This document shows positions 38,223 to 50,900 of a stretch of 64,000 nt of DNA, one piece after another. The notes beneath the pieces were generated by a model. The model ran no database searches. It was not told the DNA's origin and saw nothing but the letters and a program-made list of their open reading frames with translations. The stretch lies in NCBI GenBank assembly GCA_035771165.1, contig JAWNZC010000351.1, positions 8,315,501 through 8,379,500 of the forward strand, given 5' to 3'. The stretch comes from Paragorgia papillata (lineage: Eukaryota; Cnidaria; Anthozoa; Scleralcyonacea; Coralliidae). Position 1 is the stretch's first letter; every line of letters starts with the position of its first letter. The translations under genes were made by a program, and so were the position numbers.

Positions 38223-38623
38223 GACCATTCAGTGCACGTTGACGTACGATGGCGTTGGGTGACTAAGGTTTTGGTTAAAAGGGATGACTCAAAAGGACCC
38301 GTCCAGTCCTTTCGCGGCTTTTCCAAAATATGTCGTCAAATTTGTTTTTTCGAAATTTGTTGCCACGTTTCAGTGACTCTCAAGATTTTAGCAATCTTTT
38401 CGATACCCTAACCACAACATAACCTTATCGCTTATCAGAAATCTGGTTTACCCCCTAGCATTTTGGAAAAACACATTTGACGACATATTTTGGAAAAACC
38501 GCGAAAGGACTGGACGGGTCCCTCCGAGTCCTCCCTTTTAGCCGAAACCCTAGAATACTGGCAAAGCATTCTGGTAGTTGCAGTCACCTAACTCCATCTC
38601 ACGTCATCGTGCAAATGGCCTAT
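38223..38623. mobile_element. Palindromic MITE
   Basis: The arms carry GGACCCGTCCAGTCCTTTCG, 'ccaaaatatgtcgtcaaat' and the inverses. The outer ends AATAGACCATT/AATGGCCTATT pair imperfectly. Confidence 0.75.
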
Positions 38624-38631
38624 TGTATTAA

Positions 38632-38745
38632 TTAACAATTATTCGTCGAAGACGAGGTGAATATACCGGTGAATAATAACCGAGACGAAGTCGAGGTTAT
38701 TATTCACCGATATTCACTGAACCTGAGGCGAATAATTGTTTTAGT
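38632..38745. mobile_element. Fold-back 'AACAATTATTCGTCGAAGAC'
   Basis: TAACAATTATTCG and CGAATAATTGTT bound two inner inverse GTGAATA modules. It is related to the elements at 300-430 and 1058-1190. Confidence 0.7.
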
Positions 38746-38942
38746 ATAAATATACATTTTCGTACTTTAGGAACAACATTTTCTTTAAAATTGTTAATTT
38801 CCTCGTCTGTCGCATTGACAAATTGGCTGGCGGCCATTTTGAATAAACGCTGTATCAAGAATTAGTCCAAAGAAACTCGACCAATCAGCGCGCGAGATTT
38901 TCCATAATCACCTGTGTATTTATACTAACTGTTATTATTGTA

Positions 38943-39372
38943 TTAAAGGATATTGGCAATAAAAATTAAATTTGTTTAATTTCGTGAAATTGTAATAGAA
39001 AATCTTTTACAACTTTTTCCTGTCTTTCTTCGTTTGCAAGATATTTCAATATGTTTAATATATGTAAATGAGATGGGCTCGACGTCAGGAGCAGGGTACA
39101 CAATTTTTACACAAAGCAACATCAGTTATGAAATGTTCAGTGTCACAAGGCGTTTTTATGTGCACAGTTTCAAGTGATTTCGTTGAACAAATTTAGAGAT
39201 ATAACTGATTTTGCTACGTGTGAAAATACTGTACCCTGCTCCTGACGTCAGAGACCATCTCATTGACATATTAAACAAATTGAAATATCTTGAAAACGAA
39301 GAAAGATACGAAAAAATTGTAAAAGATCTTCTGGGGTTTTTTCTGATTTTGTGAGTTCTTTCAAATTAGACG
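38943..39372. mobile_element. MITE family D, copy 1
   Basis: 'aaaggatattggcaataaaaattaaatttg' starts the copy; arms with 'tcttcgtttgcaagatatttcaat' and 'gatgggctcgacgtcaggagcaggg' are inverted in the second half. Copies are at 49976-50352 and 63394-63766, with fragments at 43215-43290, 45493-45560 and 45717-45930. Confidence 0.75.
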
Positions 39373-40169
39373 AGTAATCTTCTAATTCGTGATTTCGCCA
39401 AAGGAATTTAATTCAAAGCTTATTAAATTCGAACATCACACTTCACAATGAACTTCGCGAACTTCCGTACCTATATAGTTCCCAACCTTCCTAGCCTGTA
39501 AACAGACTGTCTTGGTGGAAAAAACTCCCAGAACGTCCGCTCGCAGGCTACAACCTTCCAAGAAATGTTGACAAACGAATTTCAAAAGCAAGCTGAAACT
39601 GACTATAGCACGAAACAAAGCCGAGCTAGGTTATTGCTGTTTAACGATGTGACTATACCTGTAATCGCCCGGTTAATAATATGAAAGTAACGACTGTCAG
39701 TAAACGCTTTTCTTTTTTTTTCCAAATTTGTATATTAGTATATGTGGTAGGTGCAAAATAATATAGGAACAAACCGTAAAGATTCTTGTCTGGCGCAGGA
39801 CGTTTTTCACTATAAGTAAACAGGTGAAATTAAGTGTATATATGAACGCCACGTTTACCGTTTGAACGCCACGATTTTATCATATAGAGTAGACAAATAA
39901 GCGTGTTATATTTGACGGATTTATAGTCGTTTCATGCGACATATATATATATATATTTATAAAATAAGGTGTCCTCAACGCACGCTCTGATAAGATTGGC
40001 TGGGTTCCGTGCATTTATAAGAGTATATGAAGATCATAAATAACATAAAATGGCGTAGAATGGCGTCAGCTGGTTGGAAAATCCCACCAAGTTCCAAAAC
40101 TTTCCTCACTTTTAGTTTGATTTTTATTATTATTATTTTATAAAACTCGAATATAAAACATACCGCTCC

Positions 40170-40345
40170 TGTGCACATGTACTCTTATAAAGGTACATTT
40201 GACGTCATTTGAACACGAAAGAAGTGTAAAGGCACTCGGCTATTGCCTCGTGCCTCTACTCAACTTCTTTCGTGTTCAAATGACGTCAAACGAACCTTTA
40301 TAAGAGTACATATGCACGGAGCTTTATGTTATATTTGTTAAATAG
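40170..40345. mobile_element. Palindromic MITE, family of 29755-29870
   Basis: GTACTCTTATAAAGGTACAT...TGACGTCA..TTGAACACGAAAGAAG is inverted at 40262-40310. The loop contains GGCACTCGGCTATTGCCTCGTGCC. Confidence 0.8.
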
Positions 40346-40814
40346 AAAGGCTCTGACGTTAGAGTTTAACTATATATATCCATCCATCTCTTCATTCCTT
40401 TTAGTTTTACCTCCTATTCCTCTTTGTTCCCAAAACTATCATTTTTAGATTTTCTCTAAAGTACTTGCAAGAAACAAAACAATATATAGAGGCTAAAAAC
40501 ATAGGCAAGATCTGTATCTCGGTATCTGCAGGTACCATGCATTTATATGACAATTCAAATTATACATAATTCAAGTACTCAATATCCGATAAGAGTCGCG
40601 GATAAGGCTTAACTCGACATAATTTAGTATAGCCTTTGACAGTTTCAGAAATTTATTTGTATAGTTAGAATGATTATCTCTGAAATTAATTCAGCGATTA
40701 ACTGAAAGGTCTATGCGCTCGAGATCTTCAGGAATATGTTTTCAAAACCTAAATAATTAATAGCCTTGGCCTAGTGTGATATTCTCGTTTAGTGATGTGC
40801 TTCACTGATATATA

Positions 40815-40965
40815 TATATATATATATAGTGTAAAGTCTATCGGGTTGGCAACGAAGGATGACACTTGTCCAAAGGATACGAGAGACTATCAGCGAAATT
40901 TGAACAGGTTTTAATCGGTTAAACGTTTCGCCCATTCGGGCTTCTTCATGAAATAAAAAAGTTAA
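40815..40965 (-). mobile_element. Fragment with degenerate hammerhead-like motif
   Basis: The minus strand reads CATGAAGAAGCCCGAATGGGCGAAAC (in pieces: a CATGAAGA box, a GCCC-GAAT-GGGC hairpin at 40930-40941, and GAAAC at 40925-40929). This resembles the core of 50816-50855 with a changed first box. It is preceded by (TA)n. The assignment to a Penelope-like remnant is an inference. Confidence 0.4.
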
Positions 40966-41988
40966 AAATTAGGCGTCAATGCTTGAGGCATGCGAGTCAC
41001 GATTGCAACTCTTTGGAAAATGACTCGAGTCAAAGTTAATTATTGTGGATTTCGTTATTATAATATTTAACACTTTATAGTCTTCAAAATATCTTTATCT
41101 ATACTTGTAATATTTGGTATTTCACTCTCGATTAAACTGGCTGTTCTAGGTATAATTATAATCATATATTCTTCTTTATTTATACATATACGGCTATCAT
41201 GGAGGGAAAATAAGAAATTATCTGTACATGCAGTGATTATCACAAAATAACATTTCTAAAATGGTTTCTGGTAAGCATATCGTCTATAGTCCTGCTGATG
41301 TGCTTGATATTATTGAATCATATTTTTTTGGGGGGGTTTTTTAATGACTTTTTATATAGTCCCTATAACGTCATTTCTCTTCCACAAACTCGTGGTTTAC
41401 GTAACGACTAAAAAAGAAATGCGAATTACTGATCAAAATTGTTATTTTTTTAGTTTCTAAATTACTCATTGAAATACAATTGCCCAATATTAACAAATGA
41501 CTCACTATACTGGGTGTAATGTGCAAGCGAATAACTGTGAGACATCTGCTTTTCGTGACAATACACATGCATGCAGACACGAATAAATAATTAACGACAC
41601 GGAACTTGTTATCCAAAACGAAAATTCCCAAAATAAAACCTATTATTAATTTTAAGAGCTTTCTTTGTCATATATAGTACAAGTTCGTTTGCCGGCGTTT
41701 GGGGAATTTATTTTTTCTTTTATATTATTTTGCAAGAAATGGCAACCAACAAAATGCAAAAGTATACTCAGTCTCAAGTACATGCAGTAAAATCATTTAT
41801 TCAAAGTAGTTTTATCGTGGACGTTGCATATACATACATGTCATTTATTAAAAGAGCAGGTGGAATAAAGTCGACGGCGGAAAGGGCATAAGAATAACAA
41901 TTGAAAACAAATTACGTTCTCAGCAGATGAGGGGTTTTTTTCGCTCTGGTTAGTAATTTCGGACATAACAGCTGAATTTAAATTCAAA

Positions 41989-44900
41989 ATGGACATCATT
42001 ATCGAGCAGCCAGAATGTTTGCTCCTCAATTCTTTTGAGGGCCGTGTTTGTGGGGAAATACCTGAATTAGAAATGTTCAAGGATGTCGATCAAGTTATTA
42101 TAAAAGAGAGATCGCGCCGACTTGGAGGTAATTACGTGTGCACGTTGTACAATCGATGTCAGTAGATATATTTTTCAATTAGCCTGAAAGATTTTACCGT
42201 TTGAGAAAATACCTGTAGTGCTGTACATGTTGTGTATGTAGTATATTCAAAATAGAGACTGTTAGTTGGTGGTGCGACTGCATGGCGTTTAAAACCTTAC
42301 TCGCGCTCTATATATACTTGACATATATGTTGACTAAAGTTCGAATATTATATTTACTCTAGTTCTCGCGACAGTCGATCTGTACGGGAACTGCAACATC
42401 TTTAACGAGCTAAAGGTCACCTTGATTTCATCAATATAAAATATATCAAACAGTGCACATATAGTTCCCATCGATATCAACCTGTTGGGAGAGATTAGAA
42501 TTTGACTTGGATCTATTATAACTAGTTGTTAGAAACGTTGGTGGCAAAAATGGCGTAGAATTAATTCACTCAGTTGACTTTGTAATTGCTTTCACATGCA
42601 TGCAGCACTAGCGGACTTGGACTGGATTTGGACTAAACTAAACTGGTATCGGACTTAACGGTTGCATGCGTTCACATTAGACTGGTCTGGCTGACTTGGG
42701 GTAAAATACGATGTGAGTCTGAGAGTTCAACATTTTAAACAGAACATTACAAAAGTACAAAACATACAGCAATCATCTACAACAAAAACCGTCCAATCGA
42801 TTTTCAATCTAAATCCAGTCCAATCCGAGTCCTTTCTCAGTCCACCACCATTAGGTGTACTCGAATTCAGTCCAATTAAATCTAGCTAGTCCGCTTGAGT
42901 TCACGGCACATGATGAACTAGCTCGGTATCCAAATCCACTCGAAGTGTGAAGTGCCTAATTCTTGACGCGACATTTATTAGAAGTGTCCTGTTGCCGTAG
43001 CCCGCGTTCAAGATGATTTCCTTTAAGCTTGTTATTTTTATGAAATAAAAACAAAATGACACGGCCATCTTCGGTACTATCGGCATGGTAACTCGATGTA
43101 AGCGATTCATGGTTACGTTCAGGGAGTACCAAAAAACGTAACTTTTGCTCAAGACAATAGCAGATAGCTGATATAGTGATGGAGCATGCCAAGCCATGAA
43201 CCATTTCTTTAGTTAAAGGACATTGGCAACAAACATTAAGTTTCTCTCATTTGAAAGAACTCATAAAATTGTAATAGAATATATGATAAAAATTGATGAT
43301 GATGATCGCGGGATGATAAAAATTCTATGGGTCACCTAAGTTAGAAATCATACCAAGCCCCACTAGTGGCTTTATTATAGCCTTTACCGTATAAAGCGGG
43401 ATTTTCTGGGTTACCTACTCGCAAACTCGGGCATGGCGAGAAATAGAGGACACTATAGGTCGCCAAGTTATAAGTACAAATTAGCAAATTTCAATAGTGT
43501 GGAATCGTGATCAAGTTCTACTAGAGAAAATTGTAAATATGCTATGCGCAGAGAATAGGAACATAGTACCTTCTTCCCCACTTCTATGACACCTTAAAAT
43601 ACTTCAACGGGTACACCTTCAGTTATATTAAGGCTAAAGAATCGACGTTCATTGTTCGTTCCGAATGCCTTTAATTATAAAGTGCCTATCTCACGTTTGG
43701 GCATTTTACATATTCGTAATATTTGGGCAATTTCTGAGCAAAATCACAGCCGAAAATTTCATCTTCATGGACATTTTTGCTGTCAAAGTTACCGGATGTG
43801 ATGTCACAAGAGGCATTTTTGTGGCAAGTATCAAAAGCAAAATGCCTCTTGTGACATCACATCCGGTAACTTTGACAGCGAAAAAACTCCATGAAGATGA
43901 AATTTCCGGCTGACAAGATATATTATGATTTTGATCAGGAAGACCCAAATATTACGAATATGTAAAATCCCCAAACGTGAGATGAGCTCTTTAAGAATGA
44001 CTAGGTTATAACCAGTAGCTGCCATATTAATTGTACTGAAATGTATGAACTGTTTCACGTATTTATCTCCTCACGTCCAAATCTGTTGGCGAAGGGTAAT
44101 CTCGATAACGAAATTTGATTAAAAGCATTCGAGTTTTTTGCCGATGTGCCAGATTAACTTGAAATTGGCCTATTTTCACTGTTTATGTTGCTGCTGAGAC
44201 CAATGAAAAGGCTTCTGGCATGGTTGAGTGCATGACCTAGCTGCAGTTTCGCCATTGCCCGAGCCTCCAATGATTTTACTTCATTTCTGGCATTGGTTCA
44301 CCGGCCTTCTGCCTGAACGGCATGCATTCAGAGCGGTTTCCACATAAAGCTAACAATAATAAAGTGGACATCTAGAACTGTCAAATGTGTCAATCTGCCT
44401 ACTTTGTTCGGAAAAAAAGTCAAAAGACGTCCGTCAATATTAACTCTAGATTTTCTTTTTAATGGTTTTGTTGACAGAGGGAAAACGATACGTGATCACA
44501 GACAGCTTAAACCTAAAAGAATATTATGAAATCAAACAAGGTAAGGAAGAACCTTGAGGTTATACATTAGATGACGAAAGCATATTTTTCATTGTTTTAG
44601 GAAATTGGTCATTGCGCACCAAATTTTAGGGCTATGTATATCTCAAGTTTTCAGTCGAGAAAGCCAAATGATTGCTAATTATGAAAATTTAAATTTAGTG
44701 AGAATTTACTTTAAACTTCCCTCGTCTATAACGAGTTCTCCAACATCGATTTTTCCACGGAATTCGCGCGCAAAACTCAAATTTTGTTACAGTATTAGTT
44801 TTGTTATGGACTATTCTGTGTTAGTCGGTCGTCATGATTTTTCAATATTTTCTCGTTAAAAGTGAATTTTGGTCTCTTTGTCGTTTTAGCCAACGCAGAT

Positions 44901-47900
44901 CTGAAAAGAATGCTATGTATCTAAATAACCACTAAAAAGTATAAAACAAGCGCACACGGTTTTATGCGATTACTATTCAAGATTGAAAATAGCATGGTAT
45001 GCAGGAAAATGTTTAGTTAAACGGTAAATTTATTTTTTGAATTTATCTGCATGGAGTGTGTGTGTATATTCGTCAACCCGTTAAAAACAGCAAAAGTTTG
45101 AAATGAATACTCATCAAATTTATATTTTCACGATCAGTAATTATTGAGTGTCCTTTTTGACTGGAAATTTGAGATACCGGACCCAACTATATGAAATACA
45201 AAGAAATGCTGCACATTATCATTATACATAATTTATAAGTCGCCCATTTCGATTCCTCCACCATCTCAGGTTCCTATATATAGGCCTCAACCTATGGCCG
45301 TCAAAGCAAGCTCGCAAACCCCCAACGGCCGTAAGCGATAAAAGAGCGGCGGCTGTATTTGCAGACTACCTGGATACCGGCATTTAATACATATATGAAC
45401 GGTCCGACCGCAGCGTTCGCGTTGTTACGTCGTGGCGCTCGTCAAAAGCCTGGACGTTTGAAAATGGCAATGACTAAAAAATGTAGCGTTTAAGGACATT
45501 GGAAATATAAATTAAGTTTGTCTAATTTGAAAGAACTCGTAAAATGGCGATTAATTTTACAACTTTTCCGTATTTTTTTAGCCTGCGTCGCAGCCCGACT
45601 TTCCACCCGGATTCTCACCCAGAGAACCTTGACTTTCTACCCGGATTCTCACCCGGAGAAAAGGTTCTCTGGGTGAGAATCCGGGTGGAAAGTCGGGCTG
45701 CGACGCAGGCTATATTTTTTTCGTTTCTGAGATATTTCAATTTGTACGTTATTTGTTGTGACACACGTACAGATTGACTAGTTCCCAGGCGTATAAATAT
45801 CGAAAATACTCTCAATGGTGAGAGCGTCCGGCTGGCATTCGGAAGGTTGTGGGTTCGAGTCACGTCTGGAGCTCAGAGAAAACATACGAAAAATCTTTCA
45901 ATTTGTTTGATATGTAAATATGATGGTCCTTTATATTAACCTGGACACATTTTCACACATATAGCAAAGTCAGTTATATTTCCAGGTTTGTTAAACAATC
46001 ACTTGAAACTGTTCCGGCCTACCACAGATAGCCCGAGTAATAAACTTAATGTTACGAGTTCTACGTCTGCCAATCATATCAAAAACCCTGCCAAGGTGTC
46101 CCAGAAACAATACATATTTTGGCCCTAATCCAATCTTAATTTGAATTTTTAACTAGAATTAAGTTAAATCTTCTAGTCTGATGCGTCTTTTATGTTTTAT
46201 TCTGGTCCTATATGTGACAGTAGAGGATTCCGCTTTATTCAGTCGTTGGAGGTGTCGAGTTAGAGTGTTTAGTCCTGGGATTTATATCTTTCAGATACTG
46301 TTTGCCAGTTTTCGCTACGAGAAATCAACGAACACAGAAAGCTAGTCAACTTTAGTCTTCCATCGCGCACTTCTTGTATATGTCCTTGTGGAGAAACATG
46401 CACGTTGAAATCAAGAACTACTCTATATCCAAACACCTGTATTGGCTTTGTAGAGCAAACGTAAGTGCCCAGTTTATCGTTGGCGATTCCAGTTCTGCAA
46501 TTAACAGTTCCGTAAAAATACGCCTAAATTCCTCAACTCGCGATCCCGTTCGAATGTTGAGCAGGTTTCAGAAGGGTCAGTCAAATCACGATGAACCTTC
46601 ATATCTAAAGTAAAATTTAAGTGACTCAGGGGCTGTTTACATGGGAGGCGGGACGGGACGTTAAACGGTATCTCGCCATGCATGTATATCTCTCATATTT
46701 ATCCCGTTCCGTTTATATGGAAAGATGTTTGCCGGGACGTTTTTCGTCCCGTCCCGGCAAGGCGGGATCCCTGTTTCCTCAACCGGGATCCCGGCTTGCC
46801 GGGACAATTTTCGCCATATAAATGATCTGTCCCGCCTAACCGGGACGATATGACGGATACCGTTTCGAGTATTTATTTTGATTCTTAAGCTGTTTATTCG
46901 ATACAAATGAAACGTCCCGGTCGCAATTGTCCCGCCTGAAAACATTCTCACAAACGTCCCGTCTAACGTCCCGTCCCGGCAAACGTCCCGTCCCGCCTTC
47001 CATATAAACAGCCCTTCAGAGTGATTTTAGTAAATCATAGTGATTTGTATTGATTTTCTGTAAAGGTCTCGTGAATGAAGAGGTTAATAGTATAGTTCCA
47101 AGGCAAAAAGGTGAAGACTTTTTATAGGTCGAACATTTCATTTTCATATGTTCGCCGAATGTAACGCAAACCAGACACAGTGGTAGGGCGCCATCAAGCG
47201 TATTTGGTTACGGGTTGCCTTCTTCATTATTCACGTGAGATTAATAAATTGCGTAAATGAAAAGTCATATCGTACTATACACACTTTGTAAAAAATAAAT
47301 AGTGCCTGACATTGAAGTATTAAATTTTACAAGCTAATTTCATTTTTCGCCAAAGGTTAAGCTGGGGTCAACCATATTTTAATGTGTACAATAGCTTGGG
47401 TGACTGGATTCTTGGAATAGATGGTTCATTTGCAATGATGTTTTTCTCCATTGGAAGACATAGGGTAAGTGGTTCTTGAAAATAGCTGAAGCTTAATCCA
47501 ATAATTATTATTGTATGGTACTGATACTTTTGCTAAAACCGCGCGATGTGATTGGTTGCTGATGTGGCAAAGTATCTCCGTAATTCTGCGAGCACTGCAA
47601 AAATTGTTTTACGAACGAACGAACGAACGAACGAACGAACGAACGAACGAACGAACGAACGAACGAACGAACGAACGAACGAACGAACGAACGAACGAAC
47701 GAACGAACGAACGAACGAACGAACGAACGAACGAACGAACGAACGAACGAACGAACGAACGAACGAACGAACGAACGAACGAACGAACGAACGAACGAAC
47801 GAACGAACGAACATAAAGCGCTGCTAATTCGTCAGGGTACCGCAATTTATAATTTTAAAAAGATATGATAATTAAAAAAAATTAAAATGTAAAATGTAAA

Positions 47901-50900
47901 TGCAAAAAAAAAACATAACATGCCCTGCGTCTATATTGCAATTAAAGTGCCTATGAAACAAAAATTAAGTATGTCTTATTTGAAAGTACGCATAAAACGA
48001 TCGACTAACATATTTTGCAGTTTTTCGTTTCCTTGCTTCGTTCTTGAGATATTTCAGTTAGTTTGATATGCAAATTAAACATTTTGAAGTCACACGTGCA
48101 TAATAAGTTATCGAAAAACGTTATATATCTTTGCTATGGACAAATATAATAATTTGAAAATCTACATATTTAGTGTTCTGGGCGAAACACACGCACTTCG
48201 GATTATTTCGGTTTGATAATAGCAAAGATATATAACTTTTTTCAACAACTCATTATGCACATGTGACGTCAAAATGTTTAATTTACATATCAAACAAACT
48301 GAAATATCTCAAGAACGAAGCAAGGAAACGAAAAACTTCAAAAGATGTTACTCTATCATTTTAAGTGTTCTTTCAAATAAGACAAACTTAATTTTCGTTT
48401 CAATCTTCTTGATAAACTTTTTTCCGTATGATGAGGGCAATGTCTTTCCACATTTAAAATAAAGTATGTTTTGTTTGAAAAAGCGTCGAAAATGATAAAG
48501 GATGGCGTTAACATTTTTGCAATATCTCTTTTCGTTCTCGAGGTATTTGGAGGTTTTTTATCATATGCAAACGAGGTAGTGATGACATCTATATGTAGGC
48601 CAACAACATTGCAACAAATCTTAAGTTGGACATATCTTTAAAGTTAAACAACTTTGATTAATATAGTTGCTATCCCTAGTGGAGTGCTGTGTGAATTACG
48701 CCAGGGCAATCATGATTTTTTTTCCATATCTCAAAATATATATGTAGGTTTGACGATCCCTAAAATGGACAATGTATGGGGCCACACGACAGTTGGGTCA
48801 TCACCTACCTATACTATAAGAGGACTTCTGATTGGTTTAGATAACCTAACCCAACCAGTGAGCTCTATATATAACTGGAGTGATATCTGGTGTTCATTCA
48901 CCGGGCAAAAATTGAAGCCAAACATGGCGGACATGTAGGCCTAAAGTACGTATAGTTCCAGTCTCCTACGCGGTCTTTTGACCAAATCAGACTTGACCAG
49001 ACCGCGTAGAAGACTGGAACTATACGTACTTCAGGCCCATAAGGATCGCGGGCTCAGGGAACAAGATTGCCACAAAGATATCACTCCAGTTATATATAGA
49101 GCTCACTGAACCTAACACGGTGACCTTCCCTAACCCTAATCAGTAAGGAGCATGGGAACGAATTGATAATTATAGCCAATCAAAAAACTCGTTCATATTA
49201 GGTAGGTCTTTACTGCGACAGTTTGGGGCAACTTTTAGCAGTTTGATATACTGCACGCAAAACATTTGCTATTCGAGAAAAACATTTTCAGTGACTATGA
49301 CATTATTAAGATATCTGCATGTAACTAAATAAACACAACACACTACGTGAACATGATCATGGTCAGTGGCGGACACTTGACGAAATATTTGGGGGGCGAG
49401 TGCCGAAGGCACGAGCCTTCTAGGGGGGTGCGGGGGCATGCTCCCCCGGTAAATTTTTAAAATTTGGATCTCTGAAATGGCATTTGCAGTTGCAGCATTC
49501 TGAGAACACATTTTGTAAAAAATTTTAGGTTTTCAAAACACTATTTTAATGGTGCATTTTGTTATAAATCACATGCTAAGCATAAAAAAAAAACCATTTC
49601 AGAGAAAATATTCTAGATGATTATCTACATTTGTGAATGGAATTGCAAGGTGGTTTAATTAACACGCCAATGACAATATAAAATTTATTCGCTAAGCGAG
49701 TGAAATCCACATATTTGTTTTAAAATAAATAAATATCAGAATTTGATCAGTCTATGCATAGTTCGTCTATGACTCCGTTCTGCGCACGCTTTTGTTTCGT
49801 TAACATATTCTATTCTTGTGCTTCCACTTTTCAAAATGAAAGCTTCAGCTAAAATTATTGGGGGGGCCATCGCCCCCCCTAGTGTCCGCCACTGATCATG
49901 GTTATCCGAAAAGTTTACGGATTTCGCTAATTAGAAGACGCAGTTTTTGCAGCTGTATATATGACAGAATAATTTAAAGGGTATTGGCAATAAAAAAAGA
50001 AAGAAATTGTAATAGATCTTTTACAACTTTTTCGTGTCTTTCTTCGTTTGCAAGATATTTCAATTTGTTTAACACAAAGCAAAATCACTTATGAAGTGTT
50101 CAGTATCACAAGGCGTTTTTATGTGCACAGTTTCAAGTGATTTCGTTGAACAAATTTAGAGATATAACCGATTTTGCTAGGTGTGAAAATACTGCTCCCA
50201 GCTCCTTACGTCAGAGACCATCTCATTTACATATTAAACAAATTGAAATATCTTGAAAACGAAGAAAGATATGAAAAAATTGTCAAAGCTCTTCTATTAC
50301 AATTTTATGAGTTCTTTCAAATTAGACAAAGCCATGCAATGTCCTTTAAAGATAACTATTTTGCAAGTGCAATTAATTGAAATCTTTCTTTAGGTAACCG
50401 ATTCAGATGGTTGTACAATTGGAGATATTTTTATTAATTACGCTGCTTCAGGAGGATTCCATAACATTTTTTTAAAATGTAAGAAAATCTTCAAAATGGG
50501 TGAAAGATTCTGAACACGAGATATTAATAGATCAGACATAGTTTAACGCTACTCTGGCTTAAAAGTTTTTTGAATGTAGCTTAAAAAGTTACTGTTCATG
50601 ACCCAACGATTCGACACTCCGATCTAGTGTCTTCATCAGGGGTGATCGTTGTGAAGTAGGTCCCATATTTATACTCTCATAGAACTATTGATGACGTTAT
50701 CTATCAACAAGATGCAAATAGGTTGAGAATAAAATGCATCTTGTTGATATAGATAAACGTCATCAATGGTTCTATGAGAGTATAAATTTGGGACCTGTCT
50801 TCACAACCATCACCCCTGATGAAGACACTAGATCGGAGTGTCGAAACGTTGGGTCATGAACTTGAGTAGCGTTAAACTATGTCTGATTCTTCACCTGGCC

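Larger units (their letters stand above)
45493..45935. mobile_element. MITE family D copy broken by another palindrome
   Basis: Family D sequence (45493-45560 and from 45717) is interrupted by the fold-back at 45577-45712. A tRNA-like block follows at about 45815-45875. Confidence 0.55.

Noticed and set aside
43665..44058. Overlapping ORFs on both strands
   Set aside because: They fall in a near-perfect palindrome, which gives mirrored frames.
47511..47845. ORFs of (ERTN)n and (VRSF)n repeats
   Set aside because: Artefact of the (CGAA)n microsatellite.
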